From Spirogloea muscicola (lineage: Eukaryota; Streptophyta; Zygnematophyceae; Spirogloeales; Spirogloeaceae), in contig WELB01000062.1 in the NCBI GenBank assembly GCA_009602725.1, positions 60,978 to 124,977 on the forward strand: DNA of 64,000 bases, in the 5' to 3' direction. The notes beneath the pieces are model-generated. The model saw nothing but the letters and a program-made list of their open reading frames with translations. It was not told where the DNA came from and ran no database searches. Shown here piece by piece: positions 19,627 to 31,131 of this stretch. Numbering within the stretch: the first letter of the stretch is position 1; the number at the start of each line of letters is the position of its first letter. A program made the translations under genes and the position numbers.

Positions 19627-22180
19627 AAGGCCGCAGTTTTGCATACTTCTATCTAGTGGTGAAAGCGAGTGGCTCGTTAATACGAACTGTACGTGGATAT
19701 TAGAAGTAGTCATTGGCCATTCTTCATGTTACCCCGCTTGCTGTGTCTAAGCTATTTCCAGCCCCTTCGAACCTTGCCCATATGTCGGGCTGATCTTTCA
19801 AGGCCTCGCCCCATTGAGGAACCTTCTTTACTATGTGGTGATACGGCTACCAGACGGACAAGTGGAGGGGGGAGGGAGAGTTGCCAAAAAGTCACACGTT
19901 GCTTCTGGCAATACGGGTGTATCAAAGGTCAACCCTTGGCTAGAAATAAGGATGCAGAATCTGCGGTATTTTAGGTAGGCCAGCTGAACCATCTAGGATC
20001 TCGGTGGGGTTTGTTCTATAGCGATCTGTGGGCCGATTGTGTGGCGCTTCAAACTCACACATCTGCGGCAGACCCGACTTGTCCGCCCATATTATACAGC
20101 CGACCGAAACGGGGCGCAAGCGGGTGGCTAGCTTGGCCCTCATTAAGATTTTCCACACAGCTCTGTCCGAAACGCAGTGCGTAGTGCACGCATAAAAGTA
20201 GGTGCTCTTCTGTGCATCAACCGTTAGCTTTTGAGAGCCTACGAGCTATTTAACGACATCTCCAAACTTAGAGCTCCACGGACTGTCGAGCCTGGCTGTC
20301 GAGCCTTCCAACACCGTCATTTGCTTTCTTCTTCGATGCTGCCGCACAACTGCATGGTCATAGCCCGCTCATTAATTGCGCACGGTCATGCACTTGGCAA
20401 TTTGCACGTGCATACATGCTCTCTAAAGCTTGCTTACTGGCCTCGTCGGACGAGCACAGTAAAATCAGATTTCATTGTCGGCGTGTAGCCCGTACTTCCT
20501 CTTATGTGGACGGCATCCAGTATTTCCTTTAAGTCACCACTGTCGCAACAGAAGTGGCTGATCTTGATAGCCCTCTGGGTCAGAACTTGTACTGAGCGGG
20601 AGATATTATTATAAAGGCATATGCCTATTGATTTGATTAATTTACGCATAGCACAACATCGTGATACTCAGCGTCACGCAACTATTCGTAGTGGTAAGTA
20701 CCAACCGAAACATCAAACAATTGCCATTAATGACTAGGTGTATCTCAAGGTGAAACCTCAAGATGCAACCGATGCCTCTACAGGTCCATTTATCTAAAAA
20801 GCTGTTGGCAAAAAATAATCTGGAGTCATCCGCTTGCAAGGCTTGTGGTACAGAAATTTCGGATCAATTCCAAAATGTCACACCTTGCCACCTTACAAAG
20901 ATTGACACGACAATATACCCTACCAGGCAGTGGGTCTCTGCGCACTTGATCTTGCGACGTCTGTCATTGGGAAGACCAATCAGCAACCATGCTGTTGTGT
21001 TCTGCTTGTAATAAGGGGTGGCATATTCATTGTTTGACGCCACCCCTCGCAAGCATACATTCCGATGCTTGATTCTGTACAGCTTGTGTGGATCTTGACC
21101 CAACTATTCACCCTGGTCAGACCTCACAGTCTGGAAGGGGGGGGGAAATTTGCAATTATTTATCACGAGCTCGGATTTTGTCATCGTACCTTTATTAGAC
21201 AATCTTTTCAGGAATGTTCACACCTGCAAGAGTAGGAATACCTAAAACTTCGCGTTTCTCTTTTATTAACAATGTGTTGCGCTGGCTGTCACGTAGACTC
21301 CAACATTTCATCTGAATTTCTGGCTAATCAGTTCTATCGACGTTATCTGGCACTCGACGTGGTATGGCACGACAACCCTAGCCATTGCCACAGAACTGAA
21401 AGCTGGGATACTGTCAGCAATTTTGAACACCTGATACTAGGGTGAATCAAGAAGTGCAGGTGTATGCTCTGCCTCCTCTGAAAACTGGGCTCAATGTTTA
21501 CGAATGCTTGGTGGTGGTGACAGACATCGCCCAACGTGTTTTCCCATTTTGAGGCATGTCAGTGCTGGTTTTTATCGAACAATGCGGCAGCTGATGTTAG
21601 AAGAGCGGCTGTAAAAGGAGAGAAGAAATGGACATTCTCCAGTGATGTAGCTACAGCACTGATGTAGCCACCCCGCTCTTAAGGGAGTAAAAGGCAACCT
21701 TTTGGAGTGTGTGACAAGGTCACTGTCCAGTCACAAGGACACCGTAAGCTGATATCAACATCGTCCGAGGTCGCAAACATAATGGACAGGGCCAGCTTTG
21801 ACAAACAGTCCAGCTCAGCTGCTCACGATAGAGTGACAAAAAGCGTCATGAATAGGTCAAAATTGACCCAGTATCTCTTAAGAATGCTAGTACCATAAAT
21901 ATCAGCTCCGTCTGAAGCTTGGTGGAGGGTGGTTTCCGCTTTTCATTCTAAAGTCACGGTGCTATCTGTAGCTGCTGTATTATGAGTCAGCTTGTACAGT
22001 GAAGGGCGAGACACAGATGTCCTACCTCTGCCTTTGACCTACACCTTGATCAACAATTATAGCTGCTTGTTTTACTGTCACTGTATTCCAACTCCTCATT
22101 GATGTCAAATATGACAAGCTCATCTTTGAAGTACATAGGGACATGATACCGCACATATTATTGGTATACTGACAAAGAAG
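19627..22180. other. Intergenic, no gene recognised
   Basis: About 2.5 kb, more AT-rich than its surroundings. Short frames show no known domain and poor coding character. It contains a G9 run near 21136-21144 and a 9-bp inverted repeat (21014-21047). It may be host intergenic DNA or old, unrecognisable repeat. Confidence 0.5.
21014..21047. repeat. Short perfect inverted repeat
   Basis: AGGGGTGGC (21014-21022) and GCCACCCCT (21039-21047) form a 9-bp stem with a 16-nt loop. Function unknown; no coding context. Confidence 0.5.
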
Positions 22181-23810
22181 TCAGGCATAGAGGTCGATGC
22201 CCCAGAATTCAGCTGGTTGATTGCTCCGCGCTCCACGATCGAGATTATAGATCTGGTCCATCTCATCGGCAGATAACTCAAAATCAGAGATGGCAAAATT
22301 CTCCTCTAGGCGTTCAAGCTTGTCTGACTTAGGGATAACCACCGTGGTCCTCTGGATTCCCCACCGCAGGATGACTTGTGCAGCAGTTTTGGCGTGCTTC
22401 TTGCCAATTTCCTGCAGGAGGCCAACTATATCTGCATCAGGGATAACGCTGCATGGCGGTGGTTTGCCGAGCACATGATTGAGTCACATGGCACGATGCC
22501 ACTGTTGTCTAGGGGAGCCTGCTGCCCTGGGGCTTACCAGGATAACGGGATCCTCTAAAGGCGCTTTGTATTTGAACCATTCCAAGTTAGCAGCACCACC
22601 ACCGAGGGGAGTGTGTGCTGTCACGACAATCCCGTGCTTCTGGCAGAATGTGACCAGCGACTTGCGCTGGAAGTACGGGTGCGTCTCAATCTGGTTGACA
22701 GCTGGCTTGATCTTCGAGTAGGCCAACGCATCTCTTGTGACAAAAATGTCATAGTTACTGCAGGAAGACCAAGCACACATTGGAAGAAGATCATCATGCA
22801 CGCCGCTGACTCAAGCGGCAAGAAGGTCCCTGCTTTCCACCGCCAGGTCAAGCAGTGGCGAGGGGCAGGCTGGCTCCAGCATGCACCGCCAACAATGTAG
22901 CCTGTTCAGCGACAATGATGCTCCCTGCTTGTGCAGCCCAGCGCATAGAATGGGTATTGCCTGGGTGGGCGAGTGGGCGCAGACCTGATCCCAATGCTGC
23001 GGACGAGCCCAGACTCCACAAGAGCCTCCATGTCGTGCCAGGTGGACTCCAGCGAGATGGTGGTGTCGATGTCGAGCACGCCATCTGGCCCCATGGCGCT
23101 GCTCGTGGTGCCCACGCCTGTCTAGCCCAGCAGAGGAGAGCCGGGGAAAGCGTCAGAGGGATGCAAGCAGGTGCTTACGGGCATCGGCAAGAGCAAGAAC
23201 AGTGACGACTGTTGGGTTGCTGGCACCACTCCATAGCCAAGGAGGAAAGTTTGTGAGCGCCGCAGCGGCAGGCAGGGGCAGAAAGGTGGGGTGCACCGGT
23301 GTGGCGCGTGGCAATGGGGAAGTGCACGAGGTAGAGGTCCAGGTAGTCCAGCCGCAGGTTGCGCAGGCTGTCCTCGCACGCCTCCCGCACGTGCCCGTGG
23401 TCTGAGTTCCACGGCTGCCGGCGGCGGCCACGGCAATGCAGGCGACGGCGACGGCCGGTCAGCCAGGACGCAAGGCTCGGCCGCCAGGCGCAGAGCTGGA
23501 GGGCAGCGGCAGAGGCTGGCCTTGGTGGTGATGAAGAGCTCGGAGCGCGACACGGCGCCCGGGGCCAGCACCTCCGCCAGCGCCGCGCCCACGTCCTTCT
23601 CGTTCCCGTAGTCCGCTGCGCCGACGGCGGCCAAGCCCGGCCGTCAGGCCCGCCGCGCGCGGCGCCGCGAGCGGCGGCNNNNNNNNNNNNNNNNNNNNNN
23701 NNNNNNNNNNNNNNNNNNNNNNNNNNNNNNNNNNNNCGCCACACACCCAGCCCCACCGCCGGCATCTCGTGGCCGCTGGCAAGCCGCACCGCCGGCGCCG
23801 GCGCCGCCAT
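22181..23810 (-). CDS. Aldo-keto reductase, aldose-6-phosphate reductase-like
   Basis: An NADPH-dependent carbonyl reductase of the AKR superfamily. Exons (minus): 23810-23737 (MAAPAPAVRLASGHEMPAVG), an exon hidden by the N gap, 23615-23521, 23414-23297, 23117-22985, 22757-22538 and about 22460-22181. Visible catalytic residues: Tyr in ADYGNE, Lys in ELFITTK, His in YLVHFP; the Asp of the usual tetrad lies in the gap. NQIETHPYF, HTPLGGG and VVIPKSDKLERLEENF are family motifs. The C-terminus FWGIDLYA resembles plant sorbitol/mannose-6-phosphate reductases, hence the sub-family guess. The donor after ITTK reads GC, and the last junction is not frame-clean, which may reflect sequence errors. It is divergent from the beta-xylosidase gene across a LINE-filled interval. 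Confidence 0.85.
23679..23736. other. Assembly gap (58 N)
   Basis: Lies between the first and second visible exons of the aldo-keto reductase gene, in very GC-rich sequence. Confidence 1.
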
Positions 23811-24044
23811 GGCCGCCGCCGCCGCCGCCGCAGCTCCGCCGCAGCTCAGCTTCTGAGCTGGGCAGTCGAGAGAATGCGGCTGCTGATACTAAAGACTCGG
23901 CTGTAAACTGCCAGCCAGATGCATACAGGTGTTCAAGACGGAGCCAAAGGTTAGGCAGACAGGGCGCCCTCAATATATCCCCGTGTCAGCAGTAGGAAGC
24001 CAGATGAGCTGAGGGGAGGAAGAGCAACCCCGCTGCGCAAAGCA

Positions 24045-24310
24045 GAAGAAGAAAGTGCTCGCCAATTGAGAATAGGGGCTGGAAAAGCCAGCCCAAAAAA
24101 GGATGAACAGAGTATGAGAAGGGGGCCAGGGGAAGCGCTAAGAAAAACAAGCGCACAGAGAAATGAAGCAGCTACGAATCACTCAGTAACCTCTGTTAAG
24201 CAGCCGCATGTCGGAGATGCTAGGCTCGTGAAATGGGTCCCCTGGCCAGAGCCAGTGGCAGCAGCGAGGGCTCTGCCGGCACGAAGCGGTGCAGCGCCCG
24301 AGCAGAGGCT
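24045..24310 (-). mobile_element. LINE family A 3' fragment
   Basis: On the minus strand: RAGRALAAATGSGQGTHF, then LNRGY-TGA (stop at 24185-24183), the 3' UTR, a hairpin (GGGCTGG-CTTTT-CCAGCCC) and the CTCAATTGGCGAGCACTTTC terminus at the 24045 side. Confidence 0.8.
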
Positions 24311-24477
24311 GCTGCAAGGGCGCGACCAGCCCGGCGATGCAAAGCAATCGCCTGGACCGCTGTAAGCACATACACCAACGCATTCGGTAGCAGGACTCAA
24401 GTCCCAAAGGCACCGAGCCACCGGGAAGGGCTGCACCCTGTTCCCGGCGCCGCTGGTCAGCTCGAGAGGCCAGCAGC
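24311..24477. other. Spacer between opposed LINE fragments
   Basis: About 165 bp with no recognised content; it separates a minus-strand and a plus-strand family A copy. Confidence 0.4.
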
Positions 24478-25115
24478 CGATCCAGGAAAGGGCCGATGGT
24501 CTCCACGCCCGGCGTGTAGACCTGGTGGCCACCCCACAGGCCGGCGGGCCACGTCTTCTCCTGGACGTGGTGACCACTGATGCCTACGACCGCTCACACC
24601 CAGTTCAATGTGCCACCAAGGCTGGGTATGCGGTCGCCTGCGCTACTCGGGCTAAAGAGCTGAAGTACGCAGACCATCCGCGGGAAGACGAGTTCTTCCC
24701 GTTGGCCATAAATACCCATGGGGCGCTGGGCGCTCGGTGGCTCGAGCTGCTCACCCAGCTCGCCCGCCACACCATCGCCCGTCGCTTCCATGGGGAGCCG
24801 GTCGACTTTCCTGCAGCCGGGTCGCTGGCGCAAGTGTATCGAATGCGCCTGGCCGTCTCGCTGCAGAGGTCTATGGCCCGGGCGTTGCACCTTCGTGCCG
24901 GCAGAGCCCTCGCTGCTGCCTCTGGCTCTGGCCAGGGGACCCACTTCAACGAGCCTAGCACCGACCTGCGGCTGCTTAGCAGAGGTTACCGAGTATTTCG
25001 TAGCTGCTTTGTATCTGTTTCTTAGCGCTTCCCCTGGCCCCCTCCTCGTATTCTGTTCATTCTTTTTCGGGCTGGTTTTTTCAGCCCCTATCCTCAATGG
25101 GCGAGCACTCGCGCG
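24478..25115 (+). mobile_element. LINE family A fragment with nuclease-like core
   Basis: The open frame 24525-25025 covers LLLDVVTTDAYDRSHPVQCA, LKYADHPREDEFFPLAINTH and LRLLSRGY. The usual TGA after RGY is CGA (24991-24993), so the frame runs on to 25025. The tail hairpin is GGGCTGG-TTTTTT-CAGCCC, followed by CCTCAATGGGCGAGCAC. Confidence 0.8.
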
Positions 25116-25136
25116 AGTAACGAGGACCACCGAACC

Positions 25137-25312
25137 CCGTAAGAGAAGAAAGTGCTCGCCCATTGAGAATAGGGGCTGGAAAAGCCAGCCCAAAAAAGAA
25201 TGAACAGAGTACGAGAAGGGGGCCAGGGGAAGCGCTAAGGAAAACCAAGCACACAGAGAAACAAAGCAGCTACGAAACACTCAGTAACCTCTGCTAAGCA
25301 GCCGCAGTAACC
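25137..25312 (-). mobile_element. LINE family A 3' fragment, tail-to-tail with its neighbour
   Basis: On the minus strand it carries GCTTAGCAGAGGTTACTGAG, the 3' UTR and a perfect hairpin, and ends GGCGAGCACTTTCTTCTC at 25137. It faces the tail of the plus-strand copy across about 25 bp. Confidence 0.8.
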
Positions 25313-25520
25313 CCCATGGATGTCAATGGCCAGGGGGTAAAAGGTATCACCCGCCGGGTGGTCCTTGTACTCGTGCAACTTCTTCTGTTCGGCCACCTTC
25401 ACGGCATAGCTGGTCTCAGAAGTAATGGGGCCCTTCGTCCGGAAGCTGTCGGTTAGGACGACCGTCCATTTTGAAAGGGAGCCCAGCAACGAAAGGAAGT
25501 GCTCGCCCATTGAGGATAGG
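25313..25520 (-). mobile_element. LINE family E (divergent) nuclease-domain fragment
   Basis: On the minus strand 25480-25315 reads LTDSFRTKGPITSETSYAVK, then EYKDHPAGDTFYPLAIDIHG. It is clearly homologous to the family A segment (KYADHPREDEFFPLAIDTHG) but quite different in sequence, so I treat it as a separate family. It is fused at 25312 to a family A 3' end. A family A-type tip (CCTCAATGGGCGAGCAC) lies on the other side, at 25520-25490. Confidence 0.6.
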
Positions 25521-25868
25521 AAAATGCGTGTATATTAAGAGATGGGGAGGCCATGTGTGGCCAAGTACAAAGGCAAGCACATTGGACAAATGTACGTTTA
25601 CCTGCTGCTAAGCTGACCCGCTCAGTAACCACGAGTCAGCACATAGAGGTCGCTAGCTGACGCTCGAATACCGGACGGCAATTGACTAGCTCTTGTGCCA
25701 GCAGCTAAGGCTCGACCAGCTTTCTGATGCAGAGCATACGCCTGAGCTCGTTGCAGACAGGTTGACACTCGACGTCGCAGAAATGACAGATAGGCTGCCG
25801 GCATACCCATCTGGGCTGGGAGCATATCCTCGCGTCGTGCATATCCCAGACTCGCTATGTTCTCGAGT
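25521..25868 (-). mobile_element. LINE family D fragment (young copy)
   Basis: ORF end QRAQAYALHQKAGRALAAGT and [12 protein letters not shown] (stop 25624-25622), then a 3' UTR with GGCCA-CACAT-GGCC and the terminus TTAATATACACGCATTTT. The part 25521-25731 is almost identical to 56342-56551. Confidence 0.75.
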
Positions 25869-25871
25869 AGG

Positions 25872-25989
25872 GTATAGGGGATAGGGGGCTGGAAAAGCCA
25901 GCCCCCAAAAAGAATGAACAGAGTACGAGAAGGGGGCCAGGAGGAAATATCGTGTATTTGAAAATTGAGGGCCAGGGGAAGCGCGAGGA
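25872..25989 (-). mobile_element. LINE family A tail fragment
   Basis: On the minus strand: GGCCCCCTTCTCGTACTCTG, then the hairpin GGGCTGG-CTTTT-CCAGCCCC. A D-like scrap (TTTCAAATACACGATATT) lies within it. Confidence 0.6.
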
Positions 25990-26893
25990 AATTAAAGGAC
26001 GAGGTATTCCGGACGAGGTATTCCGCAGTGCCGTCCACCGGCTCCTGGGCCTGCTGCCGCCATGTCTCCAGGGTGTGCGTCAATGTGAGTGTGGCGAGCG
26101 CGGGACCGAGCCTGGAGAGCTGGCTGCTCATGTTCTGCGCTGTTCACACGGCGGAGAGCGGACAGCGGCCCAGGACCGCCTCCGCGATGTAATGCATGGC
26201 ATCCTGTTGGAGGCTGGTTTCTCCGTGGCAGCAGAGCACTCCGGAACTATGCCAATCCAGCACAGGGCCGACGGTCTCCACGCTAGGCGTGTAGACCTGG
26301 TGGCCACCCGACAGGCCGGGCCACGTCTTCTCCTGGACGTGGTGACTACTGATGCCTATGACCGCTCACACCCAGCTAACTGTGCCACCACGGCTGGGTA
26401 TGCGGTCGCCTGCGCTGCTCGGGCCAAAGAGCTGAAGTACGCGGATCATCCGCGGGAAGACGAGTTCTTCCCGTTGGCCATCGACACACATGGGGCGCTG
26501 GGCGCTCGGTGGCTCGAGCTGCTCACCCAGCTCGCCCCCCACACCATCGTCCGGCGCTTCCATGGAGAGCCGGTAGACTTCCCTGCAGCCGGGTCGCTGG
26601 CGCAAGTGTATCGAATGCGCCTGGCCGTCTCGCTGCAGAGGTCCATGGCCCGGGCGCTGCACCTTCGTGCCGGCAGAGCCCTCGCTGCTGCCTCTGGCTC
26701 TGGCCAGGGGACCCACTTCCAGGAGCCCAGCATCTCTGATCTGCGGCTGCTTAGCAGGGGGTTACTGAGTGTCTCGTAGCTGCTTTGTTTCTGTTTCTTA
26801 GCGCTTCCCCTGGCCCCCTTCTCGTACTCTGTTCATTCTTTTTCGGGCTGGTTGTTCCAGCCCCTAATCTCAATGGGCGAGCACTTTCTTCTA
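25990..26893 (+). mobile_element. LINE family A fragment, best-preserved zinc knuckle and nuclease-like domain
   Basis: An unbroken frame (25952-26779) gives EVFRSAVHRLLGLLPPCLQG, a Cys/His knuckle (CECGERGTEPGELAAHVLRC and SHGGERTAAQDRL), then HRADGLHARRVDLVA and LLLDVVTTDAYD, which match the spacing of a PD...D nuclease centre, KYADHPREDEFFPLAIDTHG, and the C-terminus SISDLRLLSRG. One extra G before the last codons shifts the natural RGY stop. The tail hairpin is GGGCTGG-TTGTT-CCAGCCCC. It is the best copy for testing the domain call. Confidence 0.8.
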
Positions 26894-26945
26894 ATAAAAG
26901 TGCTCGCCCATTGAGAATATGGGCTGACGAAAGGGAGCCCAGCAA
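26894..26945 (-). mobile_element. Inverted LINE tail tip
   Basis: On the minus strand: GCTGGGCTCCCTTTCGTCAG, then CCCATATTCTCAATGGGCGA. The tail has a longer loop and is tail-to-tail with the preceding plus-strand copy. Confidence 0.6.
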
Positions 26946-27072
26946 CTGCCTGCAGCTCAGCTTCTCAGCTGAGCTGGGTGGGCAGTCTGAGCTCAGCTCA
27001 CCTGTATGCATCTGGCTGGCATTTCACAGCCGATTCTTTCATATCAGCAGCCGCTTTCTTTGCTGCCCAGCC

Positions 27073-30000
27073 ATGGCGCCTGCCCTCCTCCTCCTGCTGC
27101 TGGNCCGCAAGGGCCGCCGGTGCGGTCTCGCCGCCAGGGGCTGGCTGGCGCGGCTGCGGGCGCGCGGCAGGCTTGACTCACACCTCGCGCGGGCGCCGCC
27201 GCAGACCTGGTGGCGCGCCTCAGCCTGGCCGAGAAGATCGCGCAGCTTGGGAACGCCGCCGCCGGGGTGCCGCGCCTCGGCGTGCCGCCCTACCAGGTGC
27301 CCTCGCTGCCTCCGCACTGCCTCCGCTGGCCGCACAAGGCGACAGCACGCAGCTCCAGCTCCTGCAGTTTTGCACAATGTTCACACAACACTGCGCCATG
27401 GCGCTCTACCTTCACCTGGGTATTCCGCCACTGCAGTGGTGGAGCGAGGCCCTGCACGGCTTGGCGGTGTCGCCTGGCGTCGCCTTTGGGGGCAGCGCGC
27501 CGTGCGCCACCAGCTTCCCGCAGGTCATTGGCCAGGCAGCCTCCTTCAACGCGTCCCTCTGGTATGCCATTGGCGAGGTCCGTCCTCCACCCACCACTCT
27601 GCATTATCTGCCTCCTGAACCGTGATGGAGTCCTGGCAGGCAGGCTGAGACACTGGGGCGCTGACCACACCACTGCCCCACCGCCAGGCACGGCGACCTG
27701 CCATCTGCTCTTGCAAGTCTCGTGCTGTCAGCCTTTCCGACAGCCCTATCATGTGGCGGCGTCGCGGTGCAACTTGGCTGTTACTATGTTACGCAGTCTC
27801 GGTAGCCTTTCCACTCTGCTGGTTCCCTCACTGAGGGCTGCCACTCGCTGTGCTCAGGCCATCTCAACGGAGGCCAGAGCCATGCACTCGGTGGGCAGGG
27901 CGGGCCTCACCTTCTGGTCGCCCAACATCAACATTTTCCGCGACCCCCGCTGGGGCAGGGGCCAGGAGACCCCTGGAGAAGACCCCACGCTCTCGGCTGC
28001 ATTTTCCGTGGCATTCGTGCGCGGCTTGCAGGTCGCACGCAGGCAGAGCTTGGCATCCTCCCTGAGGCCCTCGTTGTACCCCGCAGCTCTTGGCTTGATG
28101 TGCAGCTCGCTTCTGCCAAGCCCCTCGCATCTGCCCCCCAGCGTCTTACCGTCCAGGCCTTCCTCCCAATCTTTGTCCCTTTGACCACAATGCTGGTCGC
28201 TAGGAGAGACTCAAGGGAGCATCAAGATAATTACAAAGATACAGGTGGCAGCTGAAGCGCCATCGCAAGTATTTGCTAGCTTCTGAGTACCTCTGCTAGG
28301 TTTGCTTCATAGTATTCTCATGTAGTTGCAACAGCTTGCAGGGTGAGGAGGAACACGCAGCTGGACTCTCGACATCTGACCAACCGCTGAAGGCCTCTGG
28401 CACCTGCAAGCACTTCACTGCGTATGACCTTGAGGACTGGGGTGGTACAGATCGTTACCACTTTGATGCCAAGGTCTGAAGTCTTGCAGCATCTGCTGTT
28501 CTTCGCCATGGCTTTCCAGCTGTTCCAGTTGCTTGCTGACCTGCGCCGCTTTCGGCTGATACTAAGATTGCAATATATCATTAGTGGAATATGAACAGGC
28601 GCTTGGGCAATGCAGGTGAGTATGCAGGACCTGGAAGACACCTTCCAGCCACCATTTCGGGCCTGTGTTGAGAAAGGTCATGCCACTGGCATCATGTGTG
28701 CTTACAACAGAATTAATGGGGTGCCTGCATGCGCCAGCGTGGAGCTACTCAATGATACAGCACGAGGTGACTGGAAATTTGATGGGTAAGTTCATGAAGC
28801 CTGTCCAAGGGGTCCCCTCTGCAATCACTAGTACACATACTCCCCAAGGTCATGCTGCTATTTGGGCACCCCATCGTCTGTGCAAGCCAACCTTTTCCTA
28901 GCTCACCTAGTGAATATCTCTGATGCTCATCTGTCGTACTGCTTTGCATTGTGTCACCTTCTTTCAGCTACATCACTTCGGACTGTGGGGCAGTTGCTGT
29001 TATTGATGACTGGATCCACTACGTCTCCTCCCCAGAAGAGGCTGTTGCTATCACCTTGAATGCTGGGATGGACATTGAGTGCGGAACATATGTCAGTCGC
29101 TTTGCAGAAGAGGCTGTTGGCAAAGGCATCCTAAGTGGTAGGATACGGCTCACAATGACCACACAATGAGTCCTACTTGAGGTTGCGCTGATGTCAGTCC
29201 ACATCATGACTTGACTGAAAGCTGGTGATCAACGACTGCACCAGCGCATCAGGTGTACTTGGAGTTGACGTGCAATGCACTGATCATGTTCATCATGACA
29301 TTTCTGTGGTGTCGCAGAAGGCACACTGGACCGAGCTCTCTTAGCTCTCTACCACGTGCAGATGCGTTTGGGGCTTTTTGACGGAGATCCTCGACAAGGT
29401 CCTTGGGGTCACATAAGACCATCAGCCATTGCCTCACTGTCACATCAGGCACTTGCGTTGCAGGCGGCTCGCCAAAGCCTTGTGCTTATGAAGAACCAGC
29501 GTCTGGCAGCACATCATACTTCACGTCCGAGAGAGGCATTGCCGCTCGACAAGATGGACATTGGAACTTTGGCTGTCATTGGGCCACACGCAAATGCCAC
29601 TCAGGCGATGCTGGCCAACTATGCAGGTGACCAGCAAACAGAGCTGCTACATTATTTGCCAGAGTGCTTCTCTTTGGAACAAAAGTCTTCTCACCATCGT
29701 TCAGAGATTTGTGGCAGATTTGTAGCCCACATTCATAGAGTGGCGTCACTGAGTTGCACCTTGCAAAGCCATCGCAGGCATTCCTTGTACCATTACATCG
29801 CCATGGGTAGGTCTGACACGATATGTCAACACCATATTGGAGCCTGGTTGTCTCGATGTTGAGTGCGAGTCGACAGATGGTTTTGAAAGTGCAAGATTGG
29901 CATCCCGATCAGCAGACGCCACCATTCTGCTGGTGGGCCTTGACCAAAGTCAGGAAGGAGAGGGCAGGGACAGGACCTCGCTGTTACTGCCAGGTCCTCT

Positions 30001-31131
30001 ATAAAACTGGCTCCCACCAACTCAGACTGCTGCCGTCTCATCGTGCTGAGACTGCCGCCCATCCCGTTGGTAAGAGAGGGGTCCATCGGCTTGTATGACA
30101 TTGTGTTCAAGCATTGTCCTGTGTGCTTCTTCATGCAGGACAGCAGGAGAAGCTGGTAAAAGAGGTCGGACGAGCATCAAGGGGCCCTGTCGTCCTTGTT
30201 ATCCTATCAGGAGGTCCCATTGATATTTCATTGGCCAGAGATAGCAATGACATTGATGCCATTATCTGGGCTGGTTATCCGGGCCAATCTGGAGGGCAGG
30301 CCATTGCTGAAGCAATCTTTGGAGATTACAACCCAGGTACCTGACTTAGATGGCCGAATCAACCCTTCCAGCAACATCTGCCTTGACGATTGGCTTTCCA
30401 CAGCCTTAACGCGCCCAGGAGGGCAGCTTCATTGCTGAGTCTCCCAAGCCACTGTCTGCTTGCACTCAATTAGCTGCTGAACCCTGCCTGCAGGAGGCCG
30501 TCTGCCAGTTACTTGGTACCCACAGAGCTTTGCAGAGCAGGTCGGGATGGTGGATATGCAAATGAGAGCAAATTCCTCAAGAGCCTACCCCGGAAGGTCC
30601 TACCGCTTCTACACAGGAGAAATGGTTTTCCCGTTTGGGCACGGCCTGTCCTACAATGTCTATCAGTACGCTCTATTTGTTCCAAAGAGAGTGCAAGCCT
30701 GCTGCTGTGGTGGTGCACACTACTCCAACAGCATCTGGTCACCGGGTGCAGTGAAGTCGTGCACCTCATCCTTCGAAGTGGTCGTGTCTGTCAGAAATAT
30801 AGGTGAGACTGATGGTCACGAGGCTGTCCTTTTATATGTCCAACCTCCTCCTTTTCCTTCTGGTCATTGCAAACAATTACCCTTTGCCAGTGAGGGGAAA
30901 AGGCTTGTGGCATTCCAAGTCACCGAGGTAGCAGCTAGGACGACTGCTCAGATCAATTTCTCAGTCAGTATCTGCATAGATCTTAGCACCGTCGATTCAG
31001 ATGGTAAGAGGACAGTATTGGCTGGCCCTCATAGATTTTCAACCGGAGATGCTACTGGAGAGATTGAAGTATGCAATAGCAATTGCCATGATGGTTGTGA
31101 TATTGACATCCTTCAAGCTCCAGAGAAATAG
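27073..31131 (+). CDS. Plant-type beta-D-xylosidase / alpha-L-arabinofuranosidase-like, GH3
   Basis: A secreted or vacuolar glycoside hydrolase that would release xylose or arabinose from xylan-type polysaccharides. Exons: 27073-about 27200 ([10 protein letters not shown] leader, N at 27104, boundary uncertain), 27205-27296, 27437-27577, 27858-28031, 28342-28473, 28616-28785, 28968-29137, 29318-29626, 29778-29993, 30139-30336, 30494-31131. From the third exon on the frame closes exactly. Motifs: [48 protein letters not shown], the nucleophile Asp in YITSDCGAV, then [14 protein letters not shown] with a candidate acid/base Glu, and [12 protein letters not shown] before a fibronectin-III-like end. 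About 760 residues, normal for plant BXL proteins. The start is supported by the hydrophobic leader only. Confidence 0.9.

Noticed and set aside
23175-23856. Plus-strand frames opposite the aldo-keto reductase exons
   Set aside because: They are GC-rich shadows of the real minus-strand exons; no domain was seen.
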